Positions 27,601-39,455 are shown, counted from the stretch's first letter. The stretch: 64,000 nt of DNA from Botryosphaeria dothidea (GCA_011503125.2 WWBZ02000040.1:2046001-2110000); one strand, 5' to 3'. Notes: generated by a model from the letters alone, not told the origin. Program-made: numbers and translations.

Positions 27601-28470
27601 GGTAGACGTGAGACAGGCAGGCACTGGGGTGGGTTGGGAGCGGAGGCGCGGTTGAGCCCAGAAGTGGCATTCTCGCCCAGCGATGTAACTCGTGCCGCTC
27701 GAGCTGGCGGCGGGTGGCTGTCAGCCCGCGCCTGCTGAGAGACGCGCTGACGGCGGCGGCGCTAGGCCGGCGCTGGATGCGGTCCCAGCACCCCGGGCGC
27801 GCGAAGGTACTGAGTACACGCTGCTGCTGGCCTCGCACCGCAGCCTGCGAGCCCATGGCCATGATCGCCGCGCTGACTGCTGGGGGTGCAGCCTGCGGCA
27901 GGGCTCCCCTGCTGCCCCACGATGCCCGCAGGCGCCCCAGTGCCCGCCGATCTGCCCTTGCCGTGTTTCGTTATCGCGACAGCAGCTAAGCCCAAGCCTG
28001 GCGCCGGTGCGAGGGTAAGCCTCCCATCACAGCCATTTCACGACTATCCCGTAGACCGCACATGCTAGGCGTTCCGCGTGTAACGGAACAGCAGAAGGGA
28101 CGACACTTGGATTATGCACAAGCCCTACTGGCACCATCCACGTCCAGCCGATTCGAACAGTGTAGATGTAATGAATAACTAAAACTCCTGCTGCCTCAGC
28201 TCCACCACGCATAAGCCCCAGCCCGCGAAGTAGCTTCCGCGCCTTCCATAATATCAGCCTCAGCCCTCGCCATCCAAACATTCGTATCCACACCTGCTTC
28301 ACCCACTCAACTCTTCTCCATCCTCTTTTCTTTTTACCTCCTCCGCCGCCGCCGCCTGTTCCTGCTGCTGCTCTGCCAAGCACCATATCAGCTCTGTCGA
28401 CTGCCTGCCCGCCAGCACAGCACCTCGCCGCCGTTTCCCCCTCTTCGTCCAACTCAGCCGTACCGCAACC

Positions 28471-31400
28471 ATGGTGTTCTGCACCTACTGCGGCCAGTCC
28501 TTCACCCGGGACGAGCACCTCGAGAGGCATATCCTCACTCGTACGTTCTCAATCTCTTGGACTTGGTTTTCCCCAGCTTGCTGACGCCCTCTGCTTCCAG
28601 ACACAAATGTCAAGCCCTTCAAGTGCTTCACCTGCCATATGTCCTTTGCCCGTCGGTGAGTCGAGTCTGCAATTTTCCCCTACGGCAATTGCTGCCTCCC
28701 TCCCCCGTCGTAGTCCAAGCCCGGCCAGCGGCTTCGGCAAATCTCTCTCCAAATGGCAACTCGTTCGAGGGGTACATTAAGCCGAGACTAATCGTTGTCG
28801 TGTCACGCAGGGACCTGCTACAGCGTCATTACACCGTCCACGGTCGAGACCAGAATAACCAAGAAGGCCTTCCTCCGAGCAACGGAATCATCCCCAAATC
28901 CGCCGGCCGGACCCCGATTGCTTGCAGCAACTGCGCGAAGACCAAGACGAAGTGCGACAAGAAGTTTCCCTGCAGTCGCTGTGCAGGCCGCAACCTCAAG
29001 TGCACATTACGGCCAACCCGCCGAGTCTCAAAGCAGATGAACCGTGTGGGCGGCCCGGTACAGCAGGGTGAGAACGGCGTGATTGGTGTTGCCGGTTCCG
29101 CTCCTTCGGAAAGTAATGGAGAGAGTCGATCTCCGGCTAGCAACTCTCCACCAGCTCAGCCTTTGCCGCAAGATGGGCAGCAGCCAGTCCAGCAACAGTC
29201 CCTTCCTCAGCAGCAACAGACACCGCAGTCTTCTCACGGTCACCACCACTCGTCGTCCTCGGTTTCCCAGCAGTCCGTTGCCTCGCATGCCTCTCACAAT
29301 GCCAGTCCTGAGGCCGATAAGCCCATAACCGATGGACCTCCGGCTTTTTTCGAGCATGCTTCGCCACCCAACGGAGCCCCTGCTGTCCTCCCTAACGGCA
29401 ACGTCATCTCTCCTATTCCAACGCCCATGAACGACTTCGTGCAGCACACTCCCATGTCGGGCTACGAGCAGTTTGCCAACGCTACTGCTCGGAGTTCCGA
29501 GCAAGGCGCCAGCCCGCAGTTTACCATGGACTGGCAGCAAATACCGATGGCGACGGGCTTCGACATGGCGATGATGGCACCGGATATGGGTATGGATTTC
29601 GCTGGCATGCCCACCGATCCGCACGGCAACAACATGTTCTCCATGATGCCCGACTTCTCGCAAGCTCTGCCGCCTGTTCAGACACCCATCACGACCCCAC
29701 AAATGGATCGCGCTCTTTCTGATCTCGAACTTGGCAGCTCCGCTTCCATGCTGTACCCTACGCGTCAAGCATCTGTCAGTAGCAACGCCGCGGGATTGCC
29801 TGACCTTGGCGCAATTATTGCCGCACAAGACGGCTGGAGCGTTTTTCGTTGCACGCCACCTATTCCCTCCTCCTCGTGTCCCCGAACGGCGAAGCTGAAT
29901 CTGGAAAGATTGGAGCAGAGCCTGAAGAATCACGAGATCTGGAGCAGTTGGAGACCGCAGTGGGAAGATGGCGATTTTCCCAACGGCGGTGAGCGCCTTG
30001 CAGTGATGCAACTGCAAGAAAGCAGCCGTGACAAGCTGCTCGCCATTACCCAGTCTTTCTTGCACAAGGCGCTCGACATCCACAAGGAGGGTATGAGCGG
30101 ATCGCCCGCAAGCGGTGGCTCTCCTCTCTCGAACGGTGGCTCCAACTTCGTTCTTCTCCCGCCTGCGCGTGTCCTCGAGTATTTCCTACGCTCTTATGCG
30201 AACAGCTTTGAAGCGTACTTCCCGATGACGGCACGTGGTGTTCTCGATGCAAATAATCTTCTGTCATCTTACAATGACAAGGCGGCGAGTTTGCTGGTTC
30301 TCATGATGATCGCGCAAGGTGCTATGGTGATTCCATCAGTTGAGGCGCGCTGGCTTACCGGTGGTCTTACTGAAGCCTGCCGCATTTCTCTGTTCGATCT
30401 CATTGAGAAGAACATAATAATGAGCGGTGATCCGATCGTGCTGCATTCCGCGCTTCTTTTTACCGTTCAGGCGGCGTGGAGCGGAGACAAGTGGCAGATG
30501 GATATCGCAATGGGCCAGCGCGGTATGTATTTTGCCATGCTCCGCCATTCCGGGATCCTTGAGCCGAGGCACGCACCTACGCCGAGAATCGATCACTCGG
30601 GGCCAGATGGGTTGTGGGAGGACTGGATCCAGCATGAGGGTCGTAGCAGGTGAGTTGATCTTTTCCCCTCCTCTCTTCAGCCGTCCATTCGGCATGGCTT
30701 GTGAACATCACATGACTAACACTATTCCCTTTCCAGGTTGATCTACTCTTGGGCAATGGTCGATCAAGAGCTCTCACTCTTTCACGATACCGCGCCGTTG
30801 TTCTCGGTTACCGAGTTCGGAGCGCCCATGCCTGACGCTGATTGCCTGTGGACAGCCAAGTCGGCTACTGAGTGGTCGGAGATGTTCAACCGGGTGCACG
30901 AGTTCTCGGGTGGATTCCCTTCTGTCGGGTCGGGGGCTCGTCCTCTGTCTCTGCGTGATCTGTTTCGCCAGTTCCTTGACGATGAGATCTCGGCGCAGGG
31001 CATCGAGCTGACGCCGTTGCACCTGCGCCTCCTGCTGCACCCTCTCCAGACCCTCGTTTGCCAGTACTGTCAGCTGCTTAGCTGCTTCTCCGATAACTCA
31101 GCGTCACGACAGCGTACTCGCGCCGTGACGGCAGCGTCTACGCGTGTGCGCCTTGAGGAAGTCCAGTCGTTGCTCCAGCGCTGGTATGATCTGGCCGATC
31201 GGTACATGAAGAACAACGCACCTTGTGCTCTCATGCAGGCCAACCTGGTCCTGTTCCACCTAATCAGTCTCAACGCTGTGACCAACTTCCCGGAGGTTGA
31301 AAGGCTTGCACGTCGCGAGAACTTCGATGGCAGCTACCAGCAGCTGATGTGGGTGCACAAGCGTTGCATCTCGGACGTTGAGGAGGCCATCTACCACTGC

Positions 31401-31781
31401 GGCCAGGTACTCCGTCTTGTCCGTGGCATGTCTCGCGCCGTCCGCCCGCCGTGGTGGGCCGGTGCCATCTACCGCGTCGCTCTCATCCTCTGGACTGACG
31501 CCCTCACCCACAACGAGAGTATCTCGCCGCCGAATGGCATGTTCCCTGTGCCAGGGCCGAGCTTCGCAGTTGACAACCTGCCTGCTGAACACCCTCTCAT
31601 CAGTCGCTACCTCACCAAGCGCGAGGGAGTGCCGACGCTGACGAAGCGTGACGGCTCGCAGCTGGGAATGGACAACGCTTTCTCTGTCCTGACTCACTGC
31701 ATCGACGTTGTCGACGAGGGCTATGCCACGAGATTCTCTGACGGTATCCGTGGCAAGCTCGAGAGGTTGGCGAGGGGTTGA
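28471..31781 (+). CDS. CMR1: CMR1-type melanin transcription factor (two C2H2 fingers plus Zn2Cys6)
   Basis: Nuclear activator of melanin genes, member of the CMR1/PIG1 family known from Cochliobolus, Colletotrichum and Magnaporthe. Exons are 28471-28540, 28601-28655, 28811-30649 and 30737-31781, giving 1002 residues, the usual family length. The first intron splits zinc finger 1 from finger 2, and the second falls inside finger 2. Finger 1 uses Cys4, Cys7, His20, His24; finger 2 uses Cys32, Cys35, His48, His52. The Zn2Cys6 cluster uses Cys80, 83, 90, 96, 99 and 106 with the regular 2-6-5-2-6 spacing. This combination of both zinc-binding types in one protein is the family hallmark. A Gln/Ser/Pro-rich linker follows (about residues 130-250). 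The C-terminal half contains a fungal transcription factor middle homology-like region (YFLRSYANSFEAYFPM and following). The start is set by the zinc finger opening MVFCTYCG. The gene sits between the PKS and the reductase it is expected to control. Direct targets here are inferred from the family. Confidence 0.95.
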
Positions 31782-34700
31782 GCAAGTCTGTGCCGTCCGT
31801 TGTACATTCGAAGTTGTTGATCGCTCCACTCTGATGATGGATCACGACTAGCCATCATCAGCAACGATGTTTGACACCAGAAGACGATGTCTTTCCATTC
31901 AAAGGGCGCATTTCGCCCGGTCGCAAGTCGTCGGCCGCTCGTCTCCCACAAGGGCCAAAGCGGATCCTTCTGTCTTTCGGCGACGCTCAGGGCTTCCGCT
32001 CATCTAAAGCTGCTTTGACAAGCATCCAACAGATGCGCGGCGGTCGCCGAGTCGCCAAGTCTGCCGTGGCGACGGCTCTCCTCGACATTGCTGTTGATCA
32101 CCTCCCTTGGGAGAGAGGAGGAAAATGAGAAGAGGAAAGCAATCAAAGGACACTCAAGTCGCGTAATGTGTATGCCTGGCCGAAAGAGGTCAATGACGTA
32201 ATCCTCTCTCTCTCTGTTCCGCTCAGATACATTTGTCGCTCCGTCTGTTGCGTTTATACGTTTACGTCTGCTGTCGATGTCGCTTGGCTTCCTTTGCGCC
32301 GTTTTACGTTACGTTGTTGTCGTTAACATGGCCTTTTATCTTTTTTCTCTGTTCGCAATGGGAATCAATCGGATAGACAAAGGGTATGATTGAGTTCGAG
32401 TAATCCTTAGTACGTAGTCCTCAGGGTGGGCACGGCGCCGTCTAGTGGATGGTGATGATGATGGCCGCGTAGTTGGTTGATAATGAGAAGCGAAAGTTTT
32501 GCCATGAGCATTGTGTGCGCATCTTGTCCGTGATGGTGTTGTGTCGTGTCTCCCTCTTATGGTGTGTTCCCTTGCGTCATCCGGGCTTTCGTCTGGTCTG
32601 CCTGGTCCTTGTTTGAGGTGGACTGGGGTCCCGCAACCTACGTACGGCTTCTTCATCAGTTAAGTGATTGATGAATGTTCCAACCCGTCGTGTGATTTGA
32701 GGTCAAGGGACGTTGGAAGGGAGGTTGAGTAGAGAAGAGTTGTGGTGGTGGTGAGGTGGCGACTGTCGCGGTGAGTACAGGAAAGTGTGGACGGACGGAT
32801 GTCGATTGTGATAGCCGGGAAAGGTAGGTATGTAAGTGGCTTGGCGGGGCGGGGTAGTCTAATAGGAAGAGAGAAATGTGGTTGGATGAAAGGTGGGATG
32901 AAAGGAATAAGACGAGTGTACGTGATTTGAGGGAATGGATGGATGGATGGGATGAATGGGCGGTTCGGAGGTGGGAGGGGGGCGTGTGTGGGGGGTCAGT
33001 TGTGTCAGTGGGCGACGGGCGGGATGATGTGCGGTTTAGGGTGGGCGAAACAGACCACAGATCAGGCACGACATCATTGCGCGGCGCTGCCATACGTACC
33101 GGTGAATCGGTCATATCGTTCCCACGCTGGTGGTAGCGGAAATACTTGTCTCTCCCGTGGTCGGAGTGTTCACCGCCGCTTTGCTTGTTGTGCTCGTCGT
33201 CGGAAAAGAGGTCGTGGACTATTTGTGTCGGTGTGCGGCAGCAGGCTTCCTCATACTAGTCGCGGAAGAAGCATTGTCAGCCAATGACGGCGGTGAGGCG
33301 GCGGTGGTGGTTGTGGCGTCGACGTAATGCCTGTCGTTAAGATGCGTCGTCTCCTTTATACAAGTGTCTCTTGTTTCCTTTTGTCCCTCGCGTATATACC
33401 TCTCTTCCTATTAACATCTCATACCTTCCTTCAACATATCCCTCATAAATCCTCCCGTCTGTCTTAGAGTTTGTCTTGGGCGTTGATGTGGATTGCGTAC
33501 TCCTTTGCGTGTACGGCGTATGTAGGGGGGTTGCGTAGGTGGAAGGAAGGGGGCGCTGCGGCCAGGATCGGGATGATGGGACAACGGCGACATGGTATAT
33601 GATCGAGGTAACCAGTGGTTGACGCCAGGTTGTCTGGATAGAAATTAGGCCTCCACTCCTCCTTCTTCTTTTCCTCGTCTGTGCTTCCAATTGGTCTTGG
33701 TCGTTTTGCTTCTTTCCATTTTCTTTTTCCTCTTCTTCGCAACCGTTGATTTCGTTTAGTATGGATAGGGAGAGCCTGGAACCCGAAATGCGCGGGCGGG
33801 CGTGTATCTGACCGCATGGGAGGGGGGAGGGTGCCACAAGGAAGAATGCTCCCTGGAAACATCACTTCCGAAGGGGGAGGGATGTAGGGGGGAAGGGATG
33901 GTCAGCCTTATAGTTGCTGTTGCTACACACGCGGCCCGGGCGGCGTCTAATACCCTTACTTGCATTACCTTAGGCGGTGCGCACTGTTCATGTCAATCAA
34001 TACTCTACTCTAATTTCACCTCCGTTCTTTTGGTCGTCGCATGTCCTGCGCCGCCACGCCAGAAGGCATGTCATATCATCCCGGCCGGGGAATGGCTTGC
34101 GCAGCGCCTCTGCGCAATCCCACAGGCTGACGGGAAAAGTCCGTCGAGGCTCTCCTCTCTTGCCTATTGGGCACCGGAGCACGACGTACCTACCTTCCAA
34201 CCACGCGGCCGGAGAGACGATCAACACCATGGCCCGGCGGTTCCAACCCCTTCAAGCAACCCAGACAGTTACGTAGCCTCGGCCGAGCTGCTAGGGCTCG
34301 GCGACCGCATGCAGGAGCCGCTTCTCCATCAACAAACCTGGCTGCAGAAACACCAGGCGCTAGATGCACCTTTTGTCACATCCGCTGCTACATACGTACC
34401 CCATTTTTTCTTGGTTGTGAAACGATATTGAAGGGAACTGTCAACCAGAGGCATGAGACGTAGCACCAAGCCATATCGATGATGCCATGTACCTACCATG
34501 AACGGCAGGGTACATCAAGGAAGGAACATCAGTGACAAGCTTCTCACTCCGTGCAGCGGGATCCAGCTGCAAGCACGGAGCCCGTCCGTTAGACTCATCC
34601 GCCGCTAATCACTTACTAGATGAGATTGTCCGTCCGGACAGAGATACGAGGCATGCCGGGCGGGCGGAGAAGAGGAGGTTGGTAGGAGCTTGAGACACTC

Positions 34701-36720
34701 AGCGAATGCTTAGTCTCGTCCGGCTCCATCTACGCTCATTGTTGCGCCACGGCGGGGCAGAAGAGGCTTGGACTAACGTCAAGGCAGACGTAGGCTAGGC
34801 GTTTGAGACTTCCCCGGATCACTTACATGACTGACCGGACGGAGGACCACCGTTTGATGTAAGCATAATAGGCAGGACGCAGTAGTAGCTGATCTTCTGT
34901 TGGCTAACCGTCTTCAGTGAACCGCATCGTGCACAACGCCGTGAGTGGGTAGGGACAGGACCGCAGGATGGGGACTTGCTGACAGTCTGGCGGTCTATCC
35001 ATGCCCCCGGGTGGTCTGTGTTCCCGCAGTCCACACAAACAATGGCAGCAATTCGAGGTTTGGGCACGGGGGTGGGTGCCGGGGCATATCCCAAGCTATC
35101 GACATAGATCAAATAGCCGACTGGGAAGGAGACCAAACCAATTTAGGACGTGATAGTACTGTTTTCGGAGCCGAAGCTGGGGACTGGGTGGATGGTATGG
35201 ATTTCTTGGAGCAGGAGGAGGAGGTGGTGGTGCGTGCTGACCATGGTGGGACGCATGGAGGCCTGGCATTGCATCTGCATTCCTGCGATCATCTTGTTCC
35301 TGAAGCGTTGCTGCTTGCAGGCCCATGTTGTGGCGGCTCCATGCGGGGATCAGGGGGACGGACTGACGCGGTGCCAGTCAGAGCCGCAAGAATTCTGCCT
35401 TACATTGCAGCAAGTGTCCATCAAAGACAGCTGCTGTGCTAAGCGCCGCGAGTGCACAGAATGAAGTGTGGATTACGCTTGCCGACGTCCGATATCACGT
35501 GGTCGGACCGGGGCTCCGACCGCAAACCACACACATGGCGGAGAACAAGCCTGGGAGCTCGACCAGGTGGGGAGTCTGCGGTGGTGAAGGCCATCAAGGC
35601 ATCGGCGATGGGAACGACGGACGACGGGGAACCTGGAGGGCAGTGGTCTTGGCACGATGGTTGTCCGGAATGCATTCTGCGAAGTCCGGGAGCTGGCGAA
35701 TCCGGGCGGAGAGCGGGGGGAAATGGTCGAAGTCCGAAATCGATGACCGCACCTCAAGCGCGCAGACAGCCATGCAAGAGGTAGAGCCCTAGAGCCAGAG
35801 GCCGCAATCATAACACTCCGCCAAATCCACAGTCCATCGCGCAAAGCCGGCGGGCGCAGTTTTTGTCGGGGCATTGCTTTTGGCCGGCGTCTTCAGGCAT
35901 CCATGGGCGCACTTGAGGACACCGGCACGTGCGGCAATAACATGGACACTATTGAGACATGGCGGTTGAATTGCAGATGGGGTGTGCTGTGTTTTGTATA
36001 GCACCTGCGGTTGTGCGGCGAGCAAATATCCCGACTGGCGGTGGTGGTGGCCTCACGGGTACGGGTACCGTTGATTGAGATGGCTGAGATAGCGATCTGG
36101 AATGGTCTCACTCATGCAAAGGGCCTGTCGTCAGTATGTACGTACGGCCAATGGGCGGCAGAGCTCGCGGCAGCGAATGGAGATGCGGGCGAGATGAGGG
36201 CGACGTGGAATCAACGACAGTCCAGCGATCGGCGGCCCGAGTTTTTCCGGCCGGTGCTTATCGGGAATCTTATCGGACGGGTGTGCCTGACGTCAGCGCG
36301 TCTCCAACCCGCCCGTTCCACCTCCAACTTCTCACCCCAACAAACATAGGCCCAGCCATTGCTTCGCGCTCGCGCTTTGCACAGCACCGAATCTCTCGGG
36401 CGAACACGCTGTGTCGCAGGCCGAGTGCTGTCTCGCGTCTCAGAACCTCGACTGCCGGACGCATTGGCCGTCGGAATGGCGCGCGCTGACTGGACGACGC
36501 AACTTCGGCCCCGCGTGTCCGACGCCTCTCACCATCAGCCGCTGCGCCAAAATCTGAGGCGAGGCACGCTAGCCGCCGCTTCTATTCTTGCTGCCAATTG
36601 CCAGACCGAAAACACCATCCGGATGGGGGCCGTATGCCCGAGCTTCACCGAACGGCATCGTCTGTGGGGGATCCTAACCCTCAGCTTCCGGTCCGAGATG
36701 CTTCTGTTGCGAACTTTCAC
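31782..36720. other. Intergenic between CMR1 and the reductase
   Basis: About 5 kb without a convincing gene. The first part is CMR1 3' UTR and CT/GT-rich low-complexity sequence (32.2-33.8 kb). Possible exceptions are a small Cys-rich frame at 34819-35136 on the minus strand (separate entry) and a hydrophobic 65-codon frame at 33130-33327, which looks like chance. The last few hundred bases are the upstream region of the reductase gene. Confidence 0.5.
34819..35136 (-). other. Possible small Cys-rich protein exon
   Basis: A 105-codon open frame contains two CxxC pairs, VCVDCGN and RCARCGS, about 36 residues apart, which could bind one zinc as in a zinc-ribbon. A plausible splice acceptor (TTCCCAG) lies about 15 bp inside the frame's 5' end, so the true exon could start there and join an upstream exon around 35.2-35.4 kb. 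I could not identify such an exon with confidence. I do not recognise a family. It may equally be a chance frame in non-coding DNA. Confidence 0.22.
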
Positions 36721-36726
36721 TATATA
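36721..36726 (+). promoter_or_regulatory. TATA box of the reductase gene
   Basis: TATATA lies 118 bp before the start codon of the trihydroxynaphthalene reductase. It is followed by a C/T-rich stretch (TCTCACCTCTCACAGCTTCT and on), a common arrangement in strongly expressed fungal genes. The placement is reasonable but not proof of use. Confidence 0.5.
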
Positions 36727-36843
36727 GATGCGTGAAGGCGTGCCCTACACCGGCTCACTCAGACAGCAATCATCTCACCTCTCACAGCTTCTCCACAGCT
36801 TCATTCTCCGCAACTTCTCTTTCCAACCAATCAAATACTCACA

Positions 36844-37782
36844 ATGGCAATCGGCAACGGATCTAGCACCAGCGTCCCCAGCTGGAGCCTGGAGGGCAAG
36901 GTCGCCGTCGTCACTGGCTCTGGTGAGTAGCGCTGACTCCTGCATGACTATCTTCCTGCCTAACTACTAGCATCGCAGGCCGCGGTATCGGAAAGGAGAT
37001 GGCTCTTGAGCTCGCCCGCCGTGGTGCCAAGGTTGTCGTCAACTATGCCAACAGCTCTGAGGCTGCCGAGAAGGTCGTCTCGCAGATCAAGAACGAGATT
37101 GGCTCTGACGCTATTGCCGTCAAGGCCAACGTTGCCAACGTCTCCGAGACCATCGAGCTCATGGACAAAGTTGTTGAGCACTATGGCAAGCTTGACATTT
37201 GCTGCTCCAACTCCGGTGTTGTCTCTTTCGGTCACCTGAAGGATGTCACTGAGGAGGAGTACGACCGTGTTATGAGCATCAACACCCGTGGCCAGTTCTT
37301 CGTCGCCCGCGAGGCCTACAAGCACATGTCCGAGGGTGGCCGCATCATCCTGATGGGCTCCATTACCGGCCAGGCCAAGGGTGTTCCCAAGCACGCTCTC
37401 TACTCCGGCAGCAAGGGTGCTATCGAGACCTTCACCCGCTGCATGGCCATCGACGCCGGTGACAAGAAGATCACTGTCAACTGCGTTGCTCCAGGTGGTA
37501 TCAAGACCGACATGTACCATGCTGTCTGCAAGGAGTACATCCCCAACGGCGAGAACCTCTCCAACGACGAGGTTGATGAGTACGCCGCTACCTGGTCTCC
37601 CCACAACCGTGTTGGCCAGCCTATCGACATTGCCCGCGTTGTTGCCTTCCTCGCTTCTCAGGATGGCGAGTGGGTGAACGGCAAGGTCATCGTAAGTCCC
37701 ATTCACACCCACCTTCCTCTCGGGGTCACATGCTAACCACATTGGGTAATCACAGGGCATTGACGGTGCTGCTTGCATGTAA
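36844..37782 (+). CDS. BRN1: 1,3,8-trihydroxynaphthalene reductase (melanin SDR)
   Basis: NADPH-dependent short-chain reductase of DHN melanin synthesis, converting 1,3,8-trihydroxynaphthalene to vermelone; related enzymes may also reduce the tetrahydroxy precursor to scytalone. Exons are 36844-36922, 36979-37691 and 37756-37782; both introns keep frame, giving 272 residues. The nucleotide-binding motif TGSGRGIG is at residues 24-31. The catalytic residues are Ser154, Tyr168 and Lys172 (YSGSK), the same spacing as in the well-studied Magnaporthe enzyme. The C-terminus GIDGAACM is the typical family ending and is encoded by a tiny third exon. An antisense open frame of similar length covers this gene and is only its shadow. 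The gene is linked to CMR1 and the PKS, matching the PKS-CMR1-BRN1 order of Dothideomycetes. It is the only melanin tailoring gene in the window, since scytalone dehydratase is absent. Confidence 0.95.
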
Positions 37783-38904
37783 GATAGTGGGTGGCCACTC
37801 TGAGTCTCAGTGGGATGCCACGGACTCCGCTGTCGTGGACTCCTTGAACCTTAACTACCTTCTCTGTCATCACTCTTCTTACCGCATACCCACCACCACT
37901 GAAGGCTCCCCAATGACGGATCTGGAAGAAACTTTTCTTATCTTTTACTGGTTAAAGGCGTTGGCACCGACTAGCATGTCTTTCGGTTTTCAGGCATCGA
38001 TGCCTAGACATCCTTTATCACTCTTCGCACCAAAAAGAGCGAGCGGTGCGCATTAATCTTAAGAATGAGAATCGAATGACGTTAATGAGCTCACATATAT
38101 ACCTTACCTTGTTGGTGAACACTTTCTTGTAATACCGATGACATAACAGTCTCCAGGAGAATATGCAAGCATCGACTTCTGCACCATTCCGTTCGTACAA
38201 GTAGGGCCTACTCGTTAGCAGTATGTTTCCAACCTGATTACCTACGGAAAGTCCGCCTATCTCACCCGCAGCTTGCATCTACCTCGTCCGTCCGGTATAA
38301 TGCACAGCCATCTGTGCGCTCTCCGGGCCGACGACCACGGAGGCCGAAGACGGTTCCAGAAGCCTGTCAAAGCCAAATGTTTCACAACATCATTCACAGC
38401 CTTCAACAGTGCTGCATGCAGACAGTCAGATCTCTTACGTTTCTTGCATGCATCATCTTATTTAGTGGCCGAGCCTGTTGGTCATCTGTGGCTGCTTGGT
38501 CGGCGTCAGCACTGCATTCCCCGACGTTGGAGCTTACGCCAGACACCTGTCAGCCTGCTGCGGACTGTTATTCACCGACTGGACCAATGGGGTAGTTAGC
38601 GATATTTAGCAGTTGCATGCAAAGACAGCTATCATCACACGTGGAGGATTGGACCAACACGTAGGGAGTCGAAGCAGCCATCCGGACGTAAGTGATTGAA
38701 GAGATTCATGGCACTTGTGTCCAGATGACTGCTCCGACTCCTGGTGTAGAATCCAATGGGAGCAAAACAGTGTAGAACTGCGCTTGAACTTTTTGTAATG
38801 GCGTGGCTCGCAGCTTTACCGTCATCTGCTTGGAAGGGCTCCAGGATCATTCTCAAAGAGCAAAAAGGATAACCCGGGGACTTGCAGTCGACAAAAAGGC
38901 AACT
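37783..38904. other. Intergenic, nothing recognised
   Basis: This holds the 3' flank of the reductase gene and about 1 kb of unique sequence. The few open frames (up to about 128 codons) show no domain or similarity. No repeat or further RNA gene was noticed. Confidence 0.6.
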
Positions 38905-39001
38905 CGACATAGACAAGATTCGAACTTGCGAGGCCGAAGCCATCAGATGACTAAATCCACTGGATTCAAGTCTGACCCATTAACCACTCTGGCACTATGC
39001 C
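38905..39001 (-). tRNA. tRNA-Ser (anticodon TGA), with intron
   Basis: Read on the minus strand from 39001. The 7-bp acceptor stem GGCATAG/CTATGTC has one G-U pair. The D-arm carries AGTGGTTAA. The anticodon stem TCAGA/TCTGA encloses loop CTTGAAA with anticodon TGA, reading UCA codons. A 16-nt intron (38949-38964) sits after position 37, the canonical site. A long variable arm (GGC-TTCG-GCC) marks a class II tRNA, and the T-arm is GCAAG-TTCGAAT-CTTGT. The discriminator base is G, as in serine tRNAs. All stems pair once the intron is removed, so the gene should be functional. It lies alone between protein genes, as is usual in fungi. Confidence 0.92.
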
Positions 39002-39145
39002 GGCATTGATAAAGTTTTTCGGCGTAAAAATATATATACCTCATAAAATATGAAACTTAGCTCATGGATGACTACGACTGTCATCATAGATTTGAACATG
39101 GTGAAGATTGCGAAACGAAGTGGCCACGGGGCCTCTTGAAGGCGG

Positions 39146-39210
39146 GAGTTCGCGGTCTCTCGCTTAGGAAGCAAGGGAAGACCCAACGTTACCTGACTGA
39201 GCCACCTGCC
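39146..39210 (-). other. Decayed tRNA-like sequence 1
   Basis: On the minus strand this begins with GGCAGGTGGCTCAGTCAGG, which contains an A-box-like block. A 5-bp stem with 7-nt loop CTTGC-TTCCTAA-GCGAG (39159-39175) resembles an anticodon arm with CCT. The region where a B-box is expected reads CCGCGAACTCC, differing from GGTTCGANTCC, and no matching 3' acceptor strand is found. It is either a tRNA relic or chance. It shares blocks with the copy at 39371-39455. Confidence 0.3.
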
Positions 39211-39370
39211 ATGGCTCCGGCTGAGAGCGACCACATCATATATACACAAACATCCGAAACAACCTCTGTCCTTTAGAAACGCGGGGTGACGTTCAAATCA
39301 AATTTATGTTGGGAGATCCGCAACGTGGCTATCTAAGAATAGCAGGCTCGAGAGTCACTTTCGAGCCGAA

Positions 39371-39455
39371 GAGTACGCGGTCTCTTTGGCCTGAAACAAG
39401 AGGTACGCAATCAGGACCTAGGGAAGATGTAGGTGCCCTTTCTGACCGAGCTACA
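39371..39455 (-). other. Decayed tRNA-like sequence 2
   Basis: On the minus strand this starts TGTAGCTCGGTCAGAAAGGG, like an A-box, and later contains TCTTCCCT and AGAGACCGCG(T)ACTC in the same order as the copy at 39146-39210. Some twenty extra bases lie between these blocks. It does not fold into a complete cloverleaf by eye. The shared blocks suggest common origin. Confidence 0.25.

Larger units (their letters stand above)
8460..28470. other. 20-kb divergent spacer between PKS and CMR1, no convincing gene
   Basis: The PKS is read leftward from 8459 and CMR1 rightward from 28471, so this whole stretch is upstream of both. It is mostly GC-rich and full of overlapping open frames of 60-295 codons on both strands. 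Their translations are rich in Arg, Pro, Ala and Ser without domains, and I found no pair that could be spliced into a recognisable protein. I saw no tRNA, rRNA, transposase or reverse transcriptase motif, and no AT-rich block such as RIP would leave. Simple repeats and isolated TATA boxes are listed separately. Immediately before CMR1 (about 28300-28380) lies a pyrimidine-rich tract typical of fungal promoters and 5' UTRs. A small or unusual gene or non-coding RNA could be missed by eye. Confidence 0.6.

Noticed and set aside
36960..37778. 272-codon minus-strand open frame
   Set aside because: It lies exactly antisense to the trihydroxynaphthalene reductase and has no similarity of its own; long shadow frames are common opposite GC-biased codons.
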